DNA of 42,383 nt. It comes from Hyphomicrobiales bacterium (GTDB lineage Bacteria > Pseudomonadota > Alphaproteobacteria > Rhizobiales > Methyloligellaceae). This document shows, in pieces, positions 1 to 6,969 of the stretch; positions within the stretch are counted from its first letter, which is position 1, and each line of letters opens with the position of its first letter. The notes under the pieces are model-generated. The model searched no databases. It saw nothing but the letters and a program-made list of their open reading frames with translations, and was not told the DNA's origin. The translations under genes and the position numbers were made by a program. The stretch is from positions 1,650 to 44,032 of the forward strand of contig PLBV01000110.1 of NCBI GenBank assembly GCA_003135455.1. The letters run 5' to 3'.

Positions 1-737
1 ACATCGGTGGCGTCGCGCCCGCGGGCCATGACGATACGCCCAATACGGGGGCGGTTGTGCCGCGCGTCGAAGGTGTACCACCGGTCGCCGAGATAGGCCT
101 CGAACCATGCGCTAAAGTCCATTGGCGCGTCATCGGGCGGGACGCCGATGTCGCCGAGATAGCCGGTGCAATAGCGGGCCGGAATGTTCATGCATCGGCA
201 GAAGGTAACGGCGAGATGGGCGAAGTCGCGGCACACGCCCCACCGCTCCGTAAACGCATCGAACGCCGTCCTGGTCGGATTGGCATGCGGGTAACCGAAC
301 GTGACGTGACCGTGCACGAAGGCGCAGATCGCCTTGACCAGCGGCCAGCCCCGCGGAATCGTCCCGAACATCGACCATGCGATTTCTGACAGGCGATCGG
401 TTTCGCAGTAGCGGCTGCCGAGAAGATAGACGAGCGTCTCGACCGGCAGCGTTTCAAGCGAGTGCTGCGCGGCCTCCGGTGCAATATCGTCGGCCTCGCC
501 GCTGTCTTGCACAAGGAAATCGGCGGACATCGTCAGTCGGCCGGCCGGCGCCTGGATGACATGGCAAATATTGCCGAACCCATCGCAATATTCCTTGGTG
601 GGGACCGGGGGACTAAGCAGCATCCGATCCGGTGTGAGCAGGCTGGGCCGCCGACTCGGATGGACGCTCAAGGTGAGGATCATTGGCGTCGGCTGCAGGC
701 AATCGTAGGAGATTTCGTAACCCGCCTGAATCTTCAT
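1..737 (-). CDS. Transglutaminase-like protein, C-terminus cut by window edge
   Basis: Reading the minus strand from 737 gives an open frame of 245 codons that runs off the left edge. It resembles the bacterial transglutaminase-like (cysteine peptidase fold) family: a beta-rich N-terminal half, then WGVCRDFAHL with the nucleophile-position Cys at residue 169, and WYTFDARHN with the Asp at about 224. An ATG at 743 is also in frame, but GGGGAGGG lies six bases before the ATG at 737, which is why I chose 737. The residue just before AWFEAYLG, where the family normally carries its catalytic His, is Ser (residue 209, codon 111-113). The protein is therefore either inactive as a peptidase or uses another residue. 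The substrate is unknown. No signal peptide is visible. The family call is confident; activity is doubtful. Confidence 0.85.
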   Translation of the reverse strand, partial: MKIQAGYEISYDCLQPTPMILTLSVHPSRRPSLLTPDRMLLSPPVPTKEYCDGFGNICHVIQAPAGRLTMSADFLVQDSGEADDIAPEAAQHSLETLPVETLVYLLGSRYCETDRLSEIAWSMFGTIPRGWPLVKAICAFVHGHVTFGYPHANPTRTAFDAFTERWGVCRDFAHLAVTFCRCMNIPARYCTGYLGDIGVPPDDAPMDFSAWFEAYLGDRWYTFDARHNRPRIGRIVMARGRDATD

Positions 738-743
738 CGTCAT

Positions 744-1141
744 CCCTCCCCGGCCCTTCCAACGGAGAGTTCGCCGGAAAAATTGCTATGACGGAGGGGA
801 CGACAAAGTTCCCCACCCTCCTGCAAAGCGGGACGGATCCCTTTGGCGTCCAGCGCCGGCCGTGCGGATGATCGCATGGCCGCGGATACAGGACGTTGCG
901 TCATCTTGCTCCGCGTTGCCTGTGACCTTTACCGTAACACTCATGCCAAGATAAATCCGTTTCAATATCCTCTTCCGGGTGCCAAGTTGACAGTGTCGAT
1001 AGTGCCCAAAACTTCGGCATTTGCCAAATGCGGACCGGGCTAGCGCCTTGGCGAGCCGGTGCAGCGCATCGGATCGCAATTATAAACCAAAGCGGAAGTT
1101 CAGCGCGTTGACCGCCACACGGCAAATAGCCGTTCGGATTG
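744..1141. other. Intergenic region, no convincing gene
   Basis: About 400 bases lie between the transglutaminase-like gene and the end of the desaturase gene. On the minus strand a perfect -10 hexamer TATAAT sits at 1079-1084 without a good -35, and a short palindrome GCATTTGCCAAATGC lies at 1017-1031. A possible 52-codon minus-strand frame (786-944) lacks a ribosome site and any family resemblance. The stretch probably holds the promoter and a long leader for the transglutaminase-like gene. Confidence 0.4.
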
Positions 1142-2341
1142 CTATGACCGCTGTTCGATGGGAGCAGCAAGCCGCGCGCCGACGGAAGCGAGAAGAAGCT
1201 CGTAGGCACGGTCGACGATCTCGTCCAGCGACCTGGTCCTCGCAAACATGGCCTTTGCCTGACGCACGAACTCCTCGCGGGCAGGCAGATGAGGCAGATG
1301 CACGTTCGCCAGCGCCTCGCTCGTGCGGTGCTGGGCACGGACAAGCGTTTCCTGCAGCGCCGACAGCTTCTCCTGCAGCTGCGACAACTCGGGCCCGTGC
1401 AGCGCCGAAATGATGGCAAGCGCGATCCGCTCAGGATTGAAATGCGCCGCGAGCTGCTCGGCCGCACGGTTGATAACCCGGGCGCCGAGAACCTGCTCGT
1501 TGCGCAGAACTTGCTCGGGCGGAGACTTCAGGTCCCACACGACGCCGAGCCAAGAGAGCGCCCGCAAAAAATAATAGGTCGGGTCGACCTCCCACCATTT
1601 GAAGCCTTGCCGGGCGCTGCTTTGGTAAGCGTGATGATTGTTGTGCCAGCCCTCGCCCATCGTGAAGATCGCCAAAAGCCAGTTGTTGCGCGAATCATCG
1701 CCGGTGACATAGCGCTTGCTTCCACTCACATGGGCGAGCGAGTTGATGCAAAAGGTTGCGTGATAAACCAGCACGGTGCTCCAGAAGAACCCGACCACCA
1801 AGCCAGGCCAACCGGCGACGAGAAAGCAGAGACCGGCAAGAGCAAGAGCTGGCAAAAGCTCGTATTTGTGCAGCCACATCAATTCCGGATAGCGCGCCCA
1901 GTCGGCAACCTTCACCAAGTCGACCTTGTCGTGCTTGCGGTCAAAAATCCATCCCATATGGCTGTAGACAAAGCCCTTGTGCCGGGGTGAGTGCACGTCG
2001 TGCCCGGTATCGGAGTGCAAATGGTGATGCCGGTGCTTTGCCGCCCACCACAGAACGCTCTTCTGAGCGGTACTCTGGGCGACGAAGGCGAGGATGAATC
2101 GAAACACCCTGCTAGTCGAGTAGGCGCGGTGCGAGAAGTACCGGTGGTACCCGGCCCCGATCGCGAAGATGCGCAGCCAATACAAGCTCACGCAAATTGC
2201 GATGGCCTGCCATGTGATGCCCGACCAGATCGCCGCGAAGCAGGCCAGATGAACCAAGACGAAGGGAACGGCGGACGGATACATGATGTCATCATGGCCG
2301 TCATCATCCTGCTCGCCATCAACGTCGATGTCGGGGGACAT
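1142..2341 (-). CDS. Acyl-CoA/acyl-lipid delta-9-type fatty acid desaturase
   Basis: A 399-residue integral-membrane di-iron desaturase that introduces a cis double bond into fatty acyl chains, adjusting membrane fluidity. The three histidine boxes are visible in order: HRYFSH, HRHHH and HNNHH, with hydrophobic segments between them. After the last box comes an extra helical, Leu/Gln-rich tail of about 120 residues that desaturases of this class often lack. A longer frame starts at 2482 but would run through the cspA terminator at 2417-2454. The ATG at 2341 is preceded by GGAGAAGG and is the better start. The gene lies directly downstream of a cold-shock gene on the same strand. The exact substrate cannot be told from sequence. 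Confidence 0.9.
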   Translation of the reverse strand: MSPDIDVDGEQDDDGHDDIMYPSAVPFVLVHLACFAAIWSGITWQAIAICVSLYWLRIFAIGAGYHRYFSHRAYSTSRVFRFILAFVAQSTAQKSVLWWAAKHRHHHLHSDTGHDVHSPRHKGFVYSHMGWIFDRKHDKVDLVKVADWARYPELMWLHKYELLPALALAGLCFLVAGWPGLVVGFFWSTVLVYHATFCINSLAHVSGSKRYVTGDDSRNNWLLAIFTMGEGWHNNHHAYQSSARQGFKWWEVDPTYYFLRALSWLGVVWDLKSPPEQVLRNEQVLGARVINRAAEQLAAHFNPERIALAIISALHGPELSQLQEKLSALQETLVRAQHRTSEALANVHLPHLPAREEFVRQAKAMFARTRSLDEIVDRAYELLLASVGARLAAPIEQRS

Positions 2342-2416
2342 ATCAGCGAATCCTTCTCCGCCTGCCTTTTTCGGACTCAAATGTAGCACGTTGCCGGCTT
2401 GCTTCGAGGGCTGGAC

Positions 2417-2454
2417 AAAAAAGAACCCCGCGACCTGGCGGACCAGACGCGGGG
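2417..2454 (-). terminator. Rho-independent terminator of the cold-shock gene
   Basis: On the minus strand a 7-bp GC stem (CGCGGGG at 2448-2454 pairing with CCCCGCG at 2426-2432) encloses an inner CTGG/CCAG stem and is followed by six T residues (2417-2422). It begins about 65 bases past the cspA stop codon and ends 76 bases before the chosen desaturase start. Confidence 0.9.
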
Positions 2455-2518
2455 CTCTCAACCACAAGCTTTGCCAGTACATCCGTGGTCAAAGCGGCAT
2501 GGCCATCAGCGCTGCCGA

Positions 2519-2728
2519 TTAGACGGCGCGCAGATTCTCGGCGGCAGACTTGCCAGACTTGCTGTCTGCGACAATGTCGAAAGTGACCGCCTGGCCCTCG
2601 TTAAGGCCGGTCATACCCGCGCGTTCCACCGCGCTGATATGAACGAAGACGTCGTTCTCGCCGTTGTCCGGCTGAATGAAGCCGAATCCTTTTTGGCTGT
2701 TAAACCACTTTACAGTTCCCTTGTTCAT
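2519..2728 (-). CDS. cspA: Cold-shock domain protein (CspA family)
   Basis: A 69-residue single cold-shock domain that binds single-stranded RNA/DNA and melts RNA structure. The RNP1 motif KGFGFI and RNP2 motif VFVHI are intact, with the usual N-terminal [10 protein letters not shown] start. GAGGAAGA lies seven bases before the ATG. It is monocistronic: a strong terminator follows, and the next gene on this strand is a fatty acid desaturase. Alphaproteobacteria carry several paralogues and not all are cold-induced, so the name means family membership only. Confidence 0.95.
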   Translation of the reverse strand: MNKGTVKWFNSQKGFGFIQPDNGENDVFVHISAVERAGMTGLNEGQAVTFDIVADSKSGKSAAENLRAV

Positions 2729-2957
2729 GGGAGGTCTTCCTCTAGATACGTGTGTAGTTAAGCCGCGCGATTATCGCAGCCGGTTCGTTCGAGATTTTGG
2801 AGAGATCGTCAGTCAGGCGCGCTTTCGCGGCGAGGCCAAGTCGTTCGGCCGAAACTCGAAGCCCCTTAGATAGGTGCCCCGCCTCTATTCCGCAAGAGCA
2901 AATCTCCCTATCGAGGCCGTTTATTCGCGGGCCAAGCCCAGCGATGGCGCTCATTCC

Positions 2958-3704
2958 TTAGGCGCTGAGCCGCTCCAGCAGCTCGTCGGCGATCTCGAAA
3001 TTGGCGTAGACGTCCTGCACGTCGTCGGAATCCTCCAGCGCATCGATCATGCGCAAGAGCTTCTGGCCCGCCTCCTCGTCGACCGGCACGCCGCTTTTCG
3101 GCCGCCACAGGATGCGCGCGCTGCGCGGCTCCCCGAAGCGGGCCTCGAGCGCCTTGGCGACCTGGTGCAGCGCCTCGGGGTCACAATAAAGCACATGACC
3201 CTCCTCGCTTGACTCCACATCGTCGGCGCCAGCCTCGATCGCCGCCTCGATCATGGCATCGGGGCTCGCTTTCTCGGCGGGAAACTCGATGGCGCCCAGC
3301 CGATCGAACATGAAGGAGACCGAGCCCGTCTCGCCGAGATTGCCGCCGAATTTGGTGAAGATCGAGCGCACCTCGCTTGCGGTACGGTTGCGGTTGTCGG
3401 TCAAGGCCTCGACGATGACGCCTACGCCGCCCGCGCCGAAGCCCTCGTAGCGCATGTCCTCGTAGTTGGCGCCGCCCGCCTCCTCGCTCTTCTTGATGGC
3501 GCGCTCGATATTGTCCTTGGGCATGTTCTGGGTGCGCGCCGTCTGGATGGCACCGCGCAGCCGCGCGTTCATGGCGGGGTCGGGCATGCCCATCCTCGCC
3601 GCCGCGGTGATCTCGCGGGCGAATTTGGAGAACAGCTTGGAGCGCTTCTTGTCCTGGGCGCCCTTGCGGAACTGGATGTTCTTGAATTTCGAATGGCCAG
3701 CCAT
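2958..3704 (-). CDS. yebC: YebC/TACO1-family protein
   Basis: 248 residues, the normal family length, beginning with the hallmark [18 protein letters not shown]. The three-domain YebC fold is apparent, with the basic helical N-terminal domain followed by the conserved [20 protein letters not shown] segment. Members were first described as DNA-binding regulators (PmpR) and more recently as ribosome-associated factors easing translation through proline stretches, as mitochondrial TACO1 does. In many relatives yebC is followed by ruvC; here the 229 bases to cspA hold no ruvC. The gene stands alone, with upstream DNA shared with the divergent small gene at 3906. Confidence 0.95.
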   Translation of the reverse strand: MAGHSKFKNIQFRKGAQDKKRSKLFSKFAREITAAARMGMPDPAMNARLRGAIQTARTQNMPKDNIERAIKKSEEAGGANYEDMRYEGFGAGGVGVIVEALTDNRNRTASEVRSIFTKFGGNLGETGSVSFMFDRLGAIEFPAEKASPDAMIEAAIEAGADDVESSEEGHVLYCDPEALHQVAKALEARFGEPRSARILWRPKSGVPVDEEAGQKLLRMIDALEDSDDVQDVYANFEIADELLERLSA

Positions 3705-3814
3705 CGACCGTCCTGTTGGTTACCAGCGCTTCGTAAGGTGGGTGGCGACTTATAGGAGCGCCGCTACCCAAAATCCAGACCAGGGGGAAGCGCCGGGCTC
3801 CTCTGATGCTCTTG

Positions 3815-3830
3815 TTAACGAAGCCTTAAC
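3815..3830. promoter_or_regulatory. CtrA-type box (TTAA-N7-TTAAC)
   Basis: TTAACGAAGCCTTAAC matches the full CtrA recognition pattern TTAA-N7-TTAA exactly. It lies 76 bases before the small gene at 3906 and about 111 bases before the divergent yebC start, so either could be the target. CtrA binding is inferred from the motif only. Confidence 0.55.
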
Positions 3831-3905
3831 CCTTATGGCTCGACAACAGATGGTCGGGACCGGGGGTTCTCGCCCTATCCTTTCGGAAAGCCATAGGGGG
3901 CCATC

Positions 3906-4157
3906 ATGCCGCGCAAGATCAAAGCTTCATTAGCGCCAGTCCCGCAACCGCCGGAACGGACAGCTAAGCTCTCCGAGCTCTGCGCCGATGCTGCCGAGCA
4001 TGTGGCCAAAGCCCGCCTGGCGCTGTTCGACGAAGGCACCGACGCCGAGGCCGCGCTCGCCCATCTCGACGAAGCCATCTCCTGCCTGAAGCGGCTCTTG
4101 GCGAATGGCCGGGCCACCGGCCTCAACGGCTCGGGCCAATCCCTCCGCTCAGCTTAA
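3906..4157 (+). CDS. Small hypothetical helical protein
   Basis: 83 residues with a basic N-terminus (MPRKIK) and a predicted helical core rich in Ala, Leu, Asp and Glu, ending in a Gly/Ser tail. AGGGGG lies about five bases before the ATG, and a perfect CtrA-type box lies 76 bases upstream. I do not recognise a family. Opposite-strand frames of the same size exist but have no ribosome site. The gene is followed directly by a dispersed palindromic repeat that probably ends the transcript. It could be a small CtrA-regulated gene; that is inference. Confidence 0.6.
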   Translation: MPRKIKASLAPVPQPPERTAKLSELCADAAEHVAKARLALFDEGTDAEAALAHLDEAISCLKRLLANGRATGLNGSGQSLRSA

Positions 4158-4159
4158 GG

Positions 4160-4257
4160 CGCTATCGCGTGAAATAGAATCGCGACGGCACGTCTCGCCT
4201 TTTGTTGACGCATGATCTTTTCGGAAAGCCGGTTCCCACTTTTCCGGATCATGCTCT
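4160..4257. repeat. Dispersed palindromic repeat, copy 1 (both modules)
   Basis: Module one (GCGCTATCGCG...GAATCGCGAC) is followed by a 45-base near-palindrome at 4210-4254 that starts GCATGATCTTTTCGG, contains CCGGTTCCCACTTTT and ends GATCATGC. Related copies occur at 20937, 29295, 29349 and 32331. It lies between two convergent genes and probably folds into a bidirectional terminator-like hairpin. Confidence 0.85.
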
Positions 4258-5086
4258 AATCTGCCGGCAGCCAGAAGGCGGGCTCGGCCTGGGACAGCCT
4301 GCCGCCGAGCCGCAAGGGCGCGATGGCGCGCGCGAGCCCCGTGGCGTCGTCGATATCGATGCCAACCCCCGAGATCGTGGCTTTCCCGAGCGAAGGCTGG
4401 AAGCGTCCATTCGGGATCTTGGTGAGGAAGCGCGCGAGCGGCTCCTCCTTGCCCATGCCCAGCACCGAATCGTAGTCGCCGCACATGCCGGCGTCGGTCA
4501 TATAGCCTGTGCCCAGGTTAAGGATCTGCTCGTCGGCCGTCGGCACATGGGTGTGGGTGCCGACCAGCAAGCTCGCGCGCCCGTCGACGAAATAACCCAT
4601 GGCCTCTTTCTCCGAGGTCGCCTCGGCATGAAAGTCGATTAGGATGGCATCGGCGCCGCTTTTCAGCCCGCAGGCCTCGAGCTCCCGATCGACGGCCCGG
4701 AACGGGCAATCGAGATCGGCCATGAACACCCGGCCCATGGCGTTGATGACGAGCACGTCGGCGCCATTGGCGGCCTTATAGATGCCCGCCCCCCTGCCGG
4801 GCGCGCCTGGCGGAAAATTGATGGGTCGCAGCAACCGGTCGTGGCGCTCGATGAAGATGAGCGTCTCGCGCTGATCCCAGACGTGATTGCCGGTGGTGAC
4901 CACATCGGCGCCCGCATCGAGCAGCTCGGTCAGGATCGCTTCGGAGATGCCGAAGCCGCCGGCGGCATTCTCGCCATTGACCACGACAAAATCGGCGCGA
5001 TAGCGCTGGCGCAACATGGGCAGCTTTTCGACGACGGCGGTCCGCCCCGACCTGCCGACGACATCACCCAGAAACAGAAGACGCAT
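4256..5086 (-). CDS. ymdB: YmdB-family metallophosphoesterase
   Basis: 276 residues, typical for the TIGR00282/YmdB family. Metal-ligand motifs appear in order: GDVVGRSG near the N-terminus, VVNGENAAGG, TTGNHVWD, DFHAEATSEK and VGTHTHVPTADE. Characterised YmdB from Bacillus is a cyclic-nucleotide phosphodiesterase affecting RNA processing and biofilm; the function in alphaproteobacteria is not settled. It lies just downstream of the 6S RNA gene on the same strand, with zapA beyond. Its stop overlaps the edge of the palindromic repeat at 4160-4257. In many relatives a 5-formyltetrahydrofolate cyclo-ligase gene sits between 6S RNA and ymdB; it is absent here. Confidence 0.93.
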   Translation of the reverse strand: MRLLFLGDVVGRSGRTAVVEKLPMLRQRYRADFVVVNGENAAGGFGISEAILTELLDAGADVVTTGNHVWDQRETLIFIERHDRLLRPINFPPGAPGRGAGIYKAANGADVLVINAMGRVFMADLDCPFRAVDRELEACGLKSGADAILIDFHAEATSEKEAMGYFVDGRASLLVGTHTHVPTADEQILNLGTGYMTDAGMCGDYDSVLGMGKEEPLARFLTKIPNGRFQPSLGKATISGVGIDIDDATGLARAIAPLRLGGRLSQAEPAFWLPAD

Positions 5087-5137
5087 GCTTGACCACTGAT
5101 CCGACCAACCTGTCGGAGCCTACCTCGTTTGCTCGGT

Positions 5138-5319
5138 GGCGGACTGGATGCTCGAAAGTAGCGAGGCCGCGATGGCCGTCGGAGCGTCGACCCCTGGTTC
5201 CCTACGAGTGTAGGTGGGCGCCGAGTAACGGAGACCACGGTCCCCGCCAGGGTCAGCTCCCTTAGGATCTTATAGGGCCTGGGGAATAGTGCTCCTAACG
5301 CACCTCGCAGCCCGCCAAT
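5138..5319 (-). ncRNA. ssrS: 6S RNA
   Basis: 6S RNA mimics an open promoter and sequesters the housekeeping RNA polymerase. On the minus strand the conserved core GGGAGCTGACCCTGGCGGGGACC (5240-5262) pairs with CCAGGGGTCGACGCTCC (5181-5197), leaving the typical interrupted helix. The outer closing stem is GGCGGGCTG (5308-5316) with CAGTCCGCC (5138-5146), extended by GGTGC with GCATC. A -10 hexamer TATAGT at 5325-5330 places the transcript start at about 5318-5319, exactly where the outer stem opens. The position downstream of zapA is the usual one in alphaproteobacteria. The ends are good to a few bases. Confidence 0.9.
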
Positions 5320-5324
5320 TCCAG

Positions 5325-5330
5325 ACTATA
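5325..5330 (-). promoter_or_regulatory. -10 element of the 6S RNA promoter
   Basis: TATAGT on the minus strand, six bases before the inferred 6S RNA start. The -35 is poor: TTGGAG at 5351-5356 is spaced 20 bases away. The element lies in the DNA between zapA and the RNA gene. Confidence 0.55.
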
Positions 5331-5404
5331 GCGATTGAAGTAGGAAAGGGCTCCAACAAAAAGTGAGAAGCGCTGTCGCGACTAGAGCCTGACGCGCTAG
5401 CGCC

Positions 5405-5779
5405 CTAGTCCTCGCCGCTTGAGCCCTTGGCGAAGCGCTCGTGCAGCATTTCGAGCCGGTCGGCAGCGGCCCCGATCGTATCCGCGAGATCGGTGCGTAT
5501 GGATTTCGCCGTCTCATCGGCCGTCGACCGGTCGTGGCGCAGCTCCGCCATGGCCGTCTTCAGCTCCTGCATCTGGCGGCGCAGCTCCCACAGCTCGTCG
5601 GTTACCATCAGCGAGGCCATGAGAATCAGCCGGTCGTCGCCGACCTGGCCGAATTTCTGCTTCATGGTGTCGACATGGGAGCCGAGATATTCGGCGAGCG
5701 CGATGAGATGGGCTTCTTCCCCGGCCCCGCATTCGAGGCGGTAGGTACGGCCGTTCAAGGTGACGCTGACCTGTCCCAT
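5405..5779 (-). CDS. zapA: Cell division protein ZapA
   Basis: 124 residues. The N-terminal globular ZapA domain (VSVTLNGRTYRLECGAGEEAHL) is followed by a long helix (about residues 60-115) that forms the dimer/tetramer coiled coil. ZapA bundles FtsZ filaments at the division site. A DUF4164 coiled-coil gene lies 24 bases upstream on the same strand and a 6S RNA gene lies downstream; this grouping is normal for the order. A repeat-like sequence (GCGCTGTCGCGAC...GCGCTAGCGC, about 5370-5408) overlaps its stop codon. Confidence 0.95.
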   Translation of the reverse strand: MGQVSVTLNGRTYRLECGAGEEAHLIALAEYLGSHVDTMKQKFGQVGDDRLILMASLMVTDELWELRRQMQELKTAMAELRHDRSTADETAKSIRTDLADTIGAAADRLEMLHERFAKGSSGED

Positions 5780-5803
5780 GAAAAACCTCCGCCTATGGTT
5801 CGG

Positions 5804-6094
5804 TTATGCCTCCATACCGTTATCCGCCGGCGCCATCTCGCGCAACGTTCCCATCACGGCTTCAAGACGTCCGGAAACTTCGTCATTGGCGGCTTCGAGC
5901 CGCCTGGCGCGGCTGCGCTCGGCGTCGAGCTCCGACAACAGCCGGTCCCGCTCGTCGGTCAGGAAACACAATTTCTGCTTGAGGGTTGCGACCGAGTCCT
6001 CCTCGTCGATGAGAGGACCCAACACGTTTTCCAGGCCATCAACCGCTGCGCCGAGCCGCGCCGTCACCTGTTGCAGAGCGTCAGATTCGGCCAT
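5804..6094 (-). CDS. DUF4164-family coiled-coil protein
   Basis: 96 residues, almost entirely a predicted coiled coil with heptad Leu/Ala (for example ALQQVTARLGAAVDGLENVL and LTDERDRLLSELDAERSRA). It is encoded 24 bases before zapA, as in other Rhizobiales, so cotranscription is likely. No enzymatic motif is visible. By position and shape it may be a ZapA partner, analogous to ZapB, but that is inference. A consensus TTGACA at 6205-6210 on this strand, with a weak -10 at 6182-6187, could drive the pair. Confidence 0.8.
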   Translation of the reverse strand: MAESDALQQVTARLGAAVDGLENVLGPLIDEEDSVATLKQKLCFLTDERDRLLSELDAERSRARRLEAANDEVSGRLEAVMGTLREMAPADNGMEA

Positions 6095-6336
6095 CGCGAC
6101 CTAACCCCCCTTACCGCTCGCGCGTCGCCGCTCAATACGAGCGGCGAGAGTTCCAACTCCATCAACCGGTCGGTCGTGTGACAATGTGGTGACGGCGCTT
6201 GCGATGTCAACACGCCGACCCTCCTCTCTTAAATGATCGCCACGAAACGTTGACAGCTTCGTCGGGCCTGTGATTTGAGACAGGCGCCGTTAACGCCCCG
6301 TCAACACGCGGAGAGAGGACCGAAACTTCGAAAGCG
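6095..6336. promoter_or_regulatory. Divergent promoter region, zapA operon versus thiE-like operon
   Basis: Two perfect -35 hexamers point outward: TTGACA at 6250-6255 (plus, with a weak ATTTGA 17 bases on) and TTGACA at 6205-6210 (minus, with a weak ACATTG 17 bases on). A near-CtrA pattern TTAA-N7-TCAA lies at 6290-6304. No coding remnant is visible. Confidence 0.5.
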
Positions 6337-6969
6337 ATGGCCGCATCTCAGCCGCATTGCCGGCTCTACCTCAAGCTTCCAGCGAGGCCTCCGGCCGAGA
6401 GTTCCTTCCTGCTAGCGATCGCGCAACCCGTCGCTTATGCGGGTTGCGTCTTGCTCGGCGGCGGCGATTCCGCCGATCTCGATGCGCCGTGGGCGGAGCA
6501 TTTGGCACAGTTCGCCCATGATCGCAACGTCGCTTTTCTCGTCGAGGGCGACGTGGAGCTAGCGCTGAAAATCGGCGCCGAAGGCGTGCACATCCAAGCT
6601 GATCGGGCGCTCTACGCCCGCGCGCGGGAGCGCCTCGGGCCCGACGCCATTGTCGGCGCCGGTTGTGGACAGAACCGCCATGACGCCATGGTAATGGCGG
6701 AGCTCGGCGCTGATTACATCGCCTTCGGACCGGCGCCGCACAACCTGGACGCGAAGGACGACCTCGCCGAGCTTATTGCCTGGTGGTCGGAGATTTTCGT
6801 CGTGCCTTGCGTGGCCTTCGGCGCTTCCTCCGCGGAGGAGGCGAGCAGGATTGCGGCATTGGGCGCCGACTTCGTCGCCCCGGCCGATAGTCTTTGGCAG
6901 GCCCCTGACGGCGCCAAGGTCCTGGCCGAGATCGCGGCAGTGCTTGCAAAGCCACGGAGTGCTGCGTGA
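6337..6969 (+). CDS. ThiE/TenI-like thiamine phosphate synthase family protein
   Basis: 210 residues with the TIM-barrel layout of the family. EGVHIQADRALYARARERLG corresponds to the GVHLGQ strand of ThiE, and GADYIAFGP matches the family GADYvafGP motif exactly. ThiE would join the HMP-pyrophosphate and thiazole-phosphate moieties of thiamine. However, the usual TxTK segment after that motif is absent and the late phosphate-binding GGI strand reads AFGASS. Catalysis is therefore uncertain, and this may be a diverged paralogue. The stop overlaps the GTG start of the next gene by four bases, so the two are translationally coupled. Confidence 0.75.
   Translation: MAASQPHCRLYLKLPARPPAESSFLLAIAQPVAYAGCVLLGGGDSADLDAPWAEHLAQFAHDRNVAFLVEGDVELALKIGAEGVHIQADRALYARARERLGPDAIVGAGCGQNRHDAMVMAELGADYIAFGPAPHNLDAKDDLAELIAWWSEIFVVPCVAFGASSAEEASRIAALGADFVAPADSLWQAPDGAKVLAEIAAVLAKPRSAA

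Noticed and set aside
786-944. 52-codon minus-strand frame upstream of the transglutaminase-like gene
   Set aside because: No ribosome site, ends in low-complexity residues, no family resemblance.
2742-2954. 70-codon minus-strand frame between yebC and cspA
   Set aside because: It starts right after the yebC stop but lacks a proper ribosome site and recognisable family. I considered a ruvC remnant and found no convincing match. A small real gene cannot be fully excluded.
6290-6304. TTAA-N7-TCAA as a second CtrA box
   Set aside because: One base off the full pattern, and half-sites of this quality are expected by chance; mentioned only in the promoter entry.
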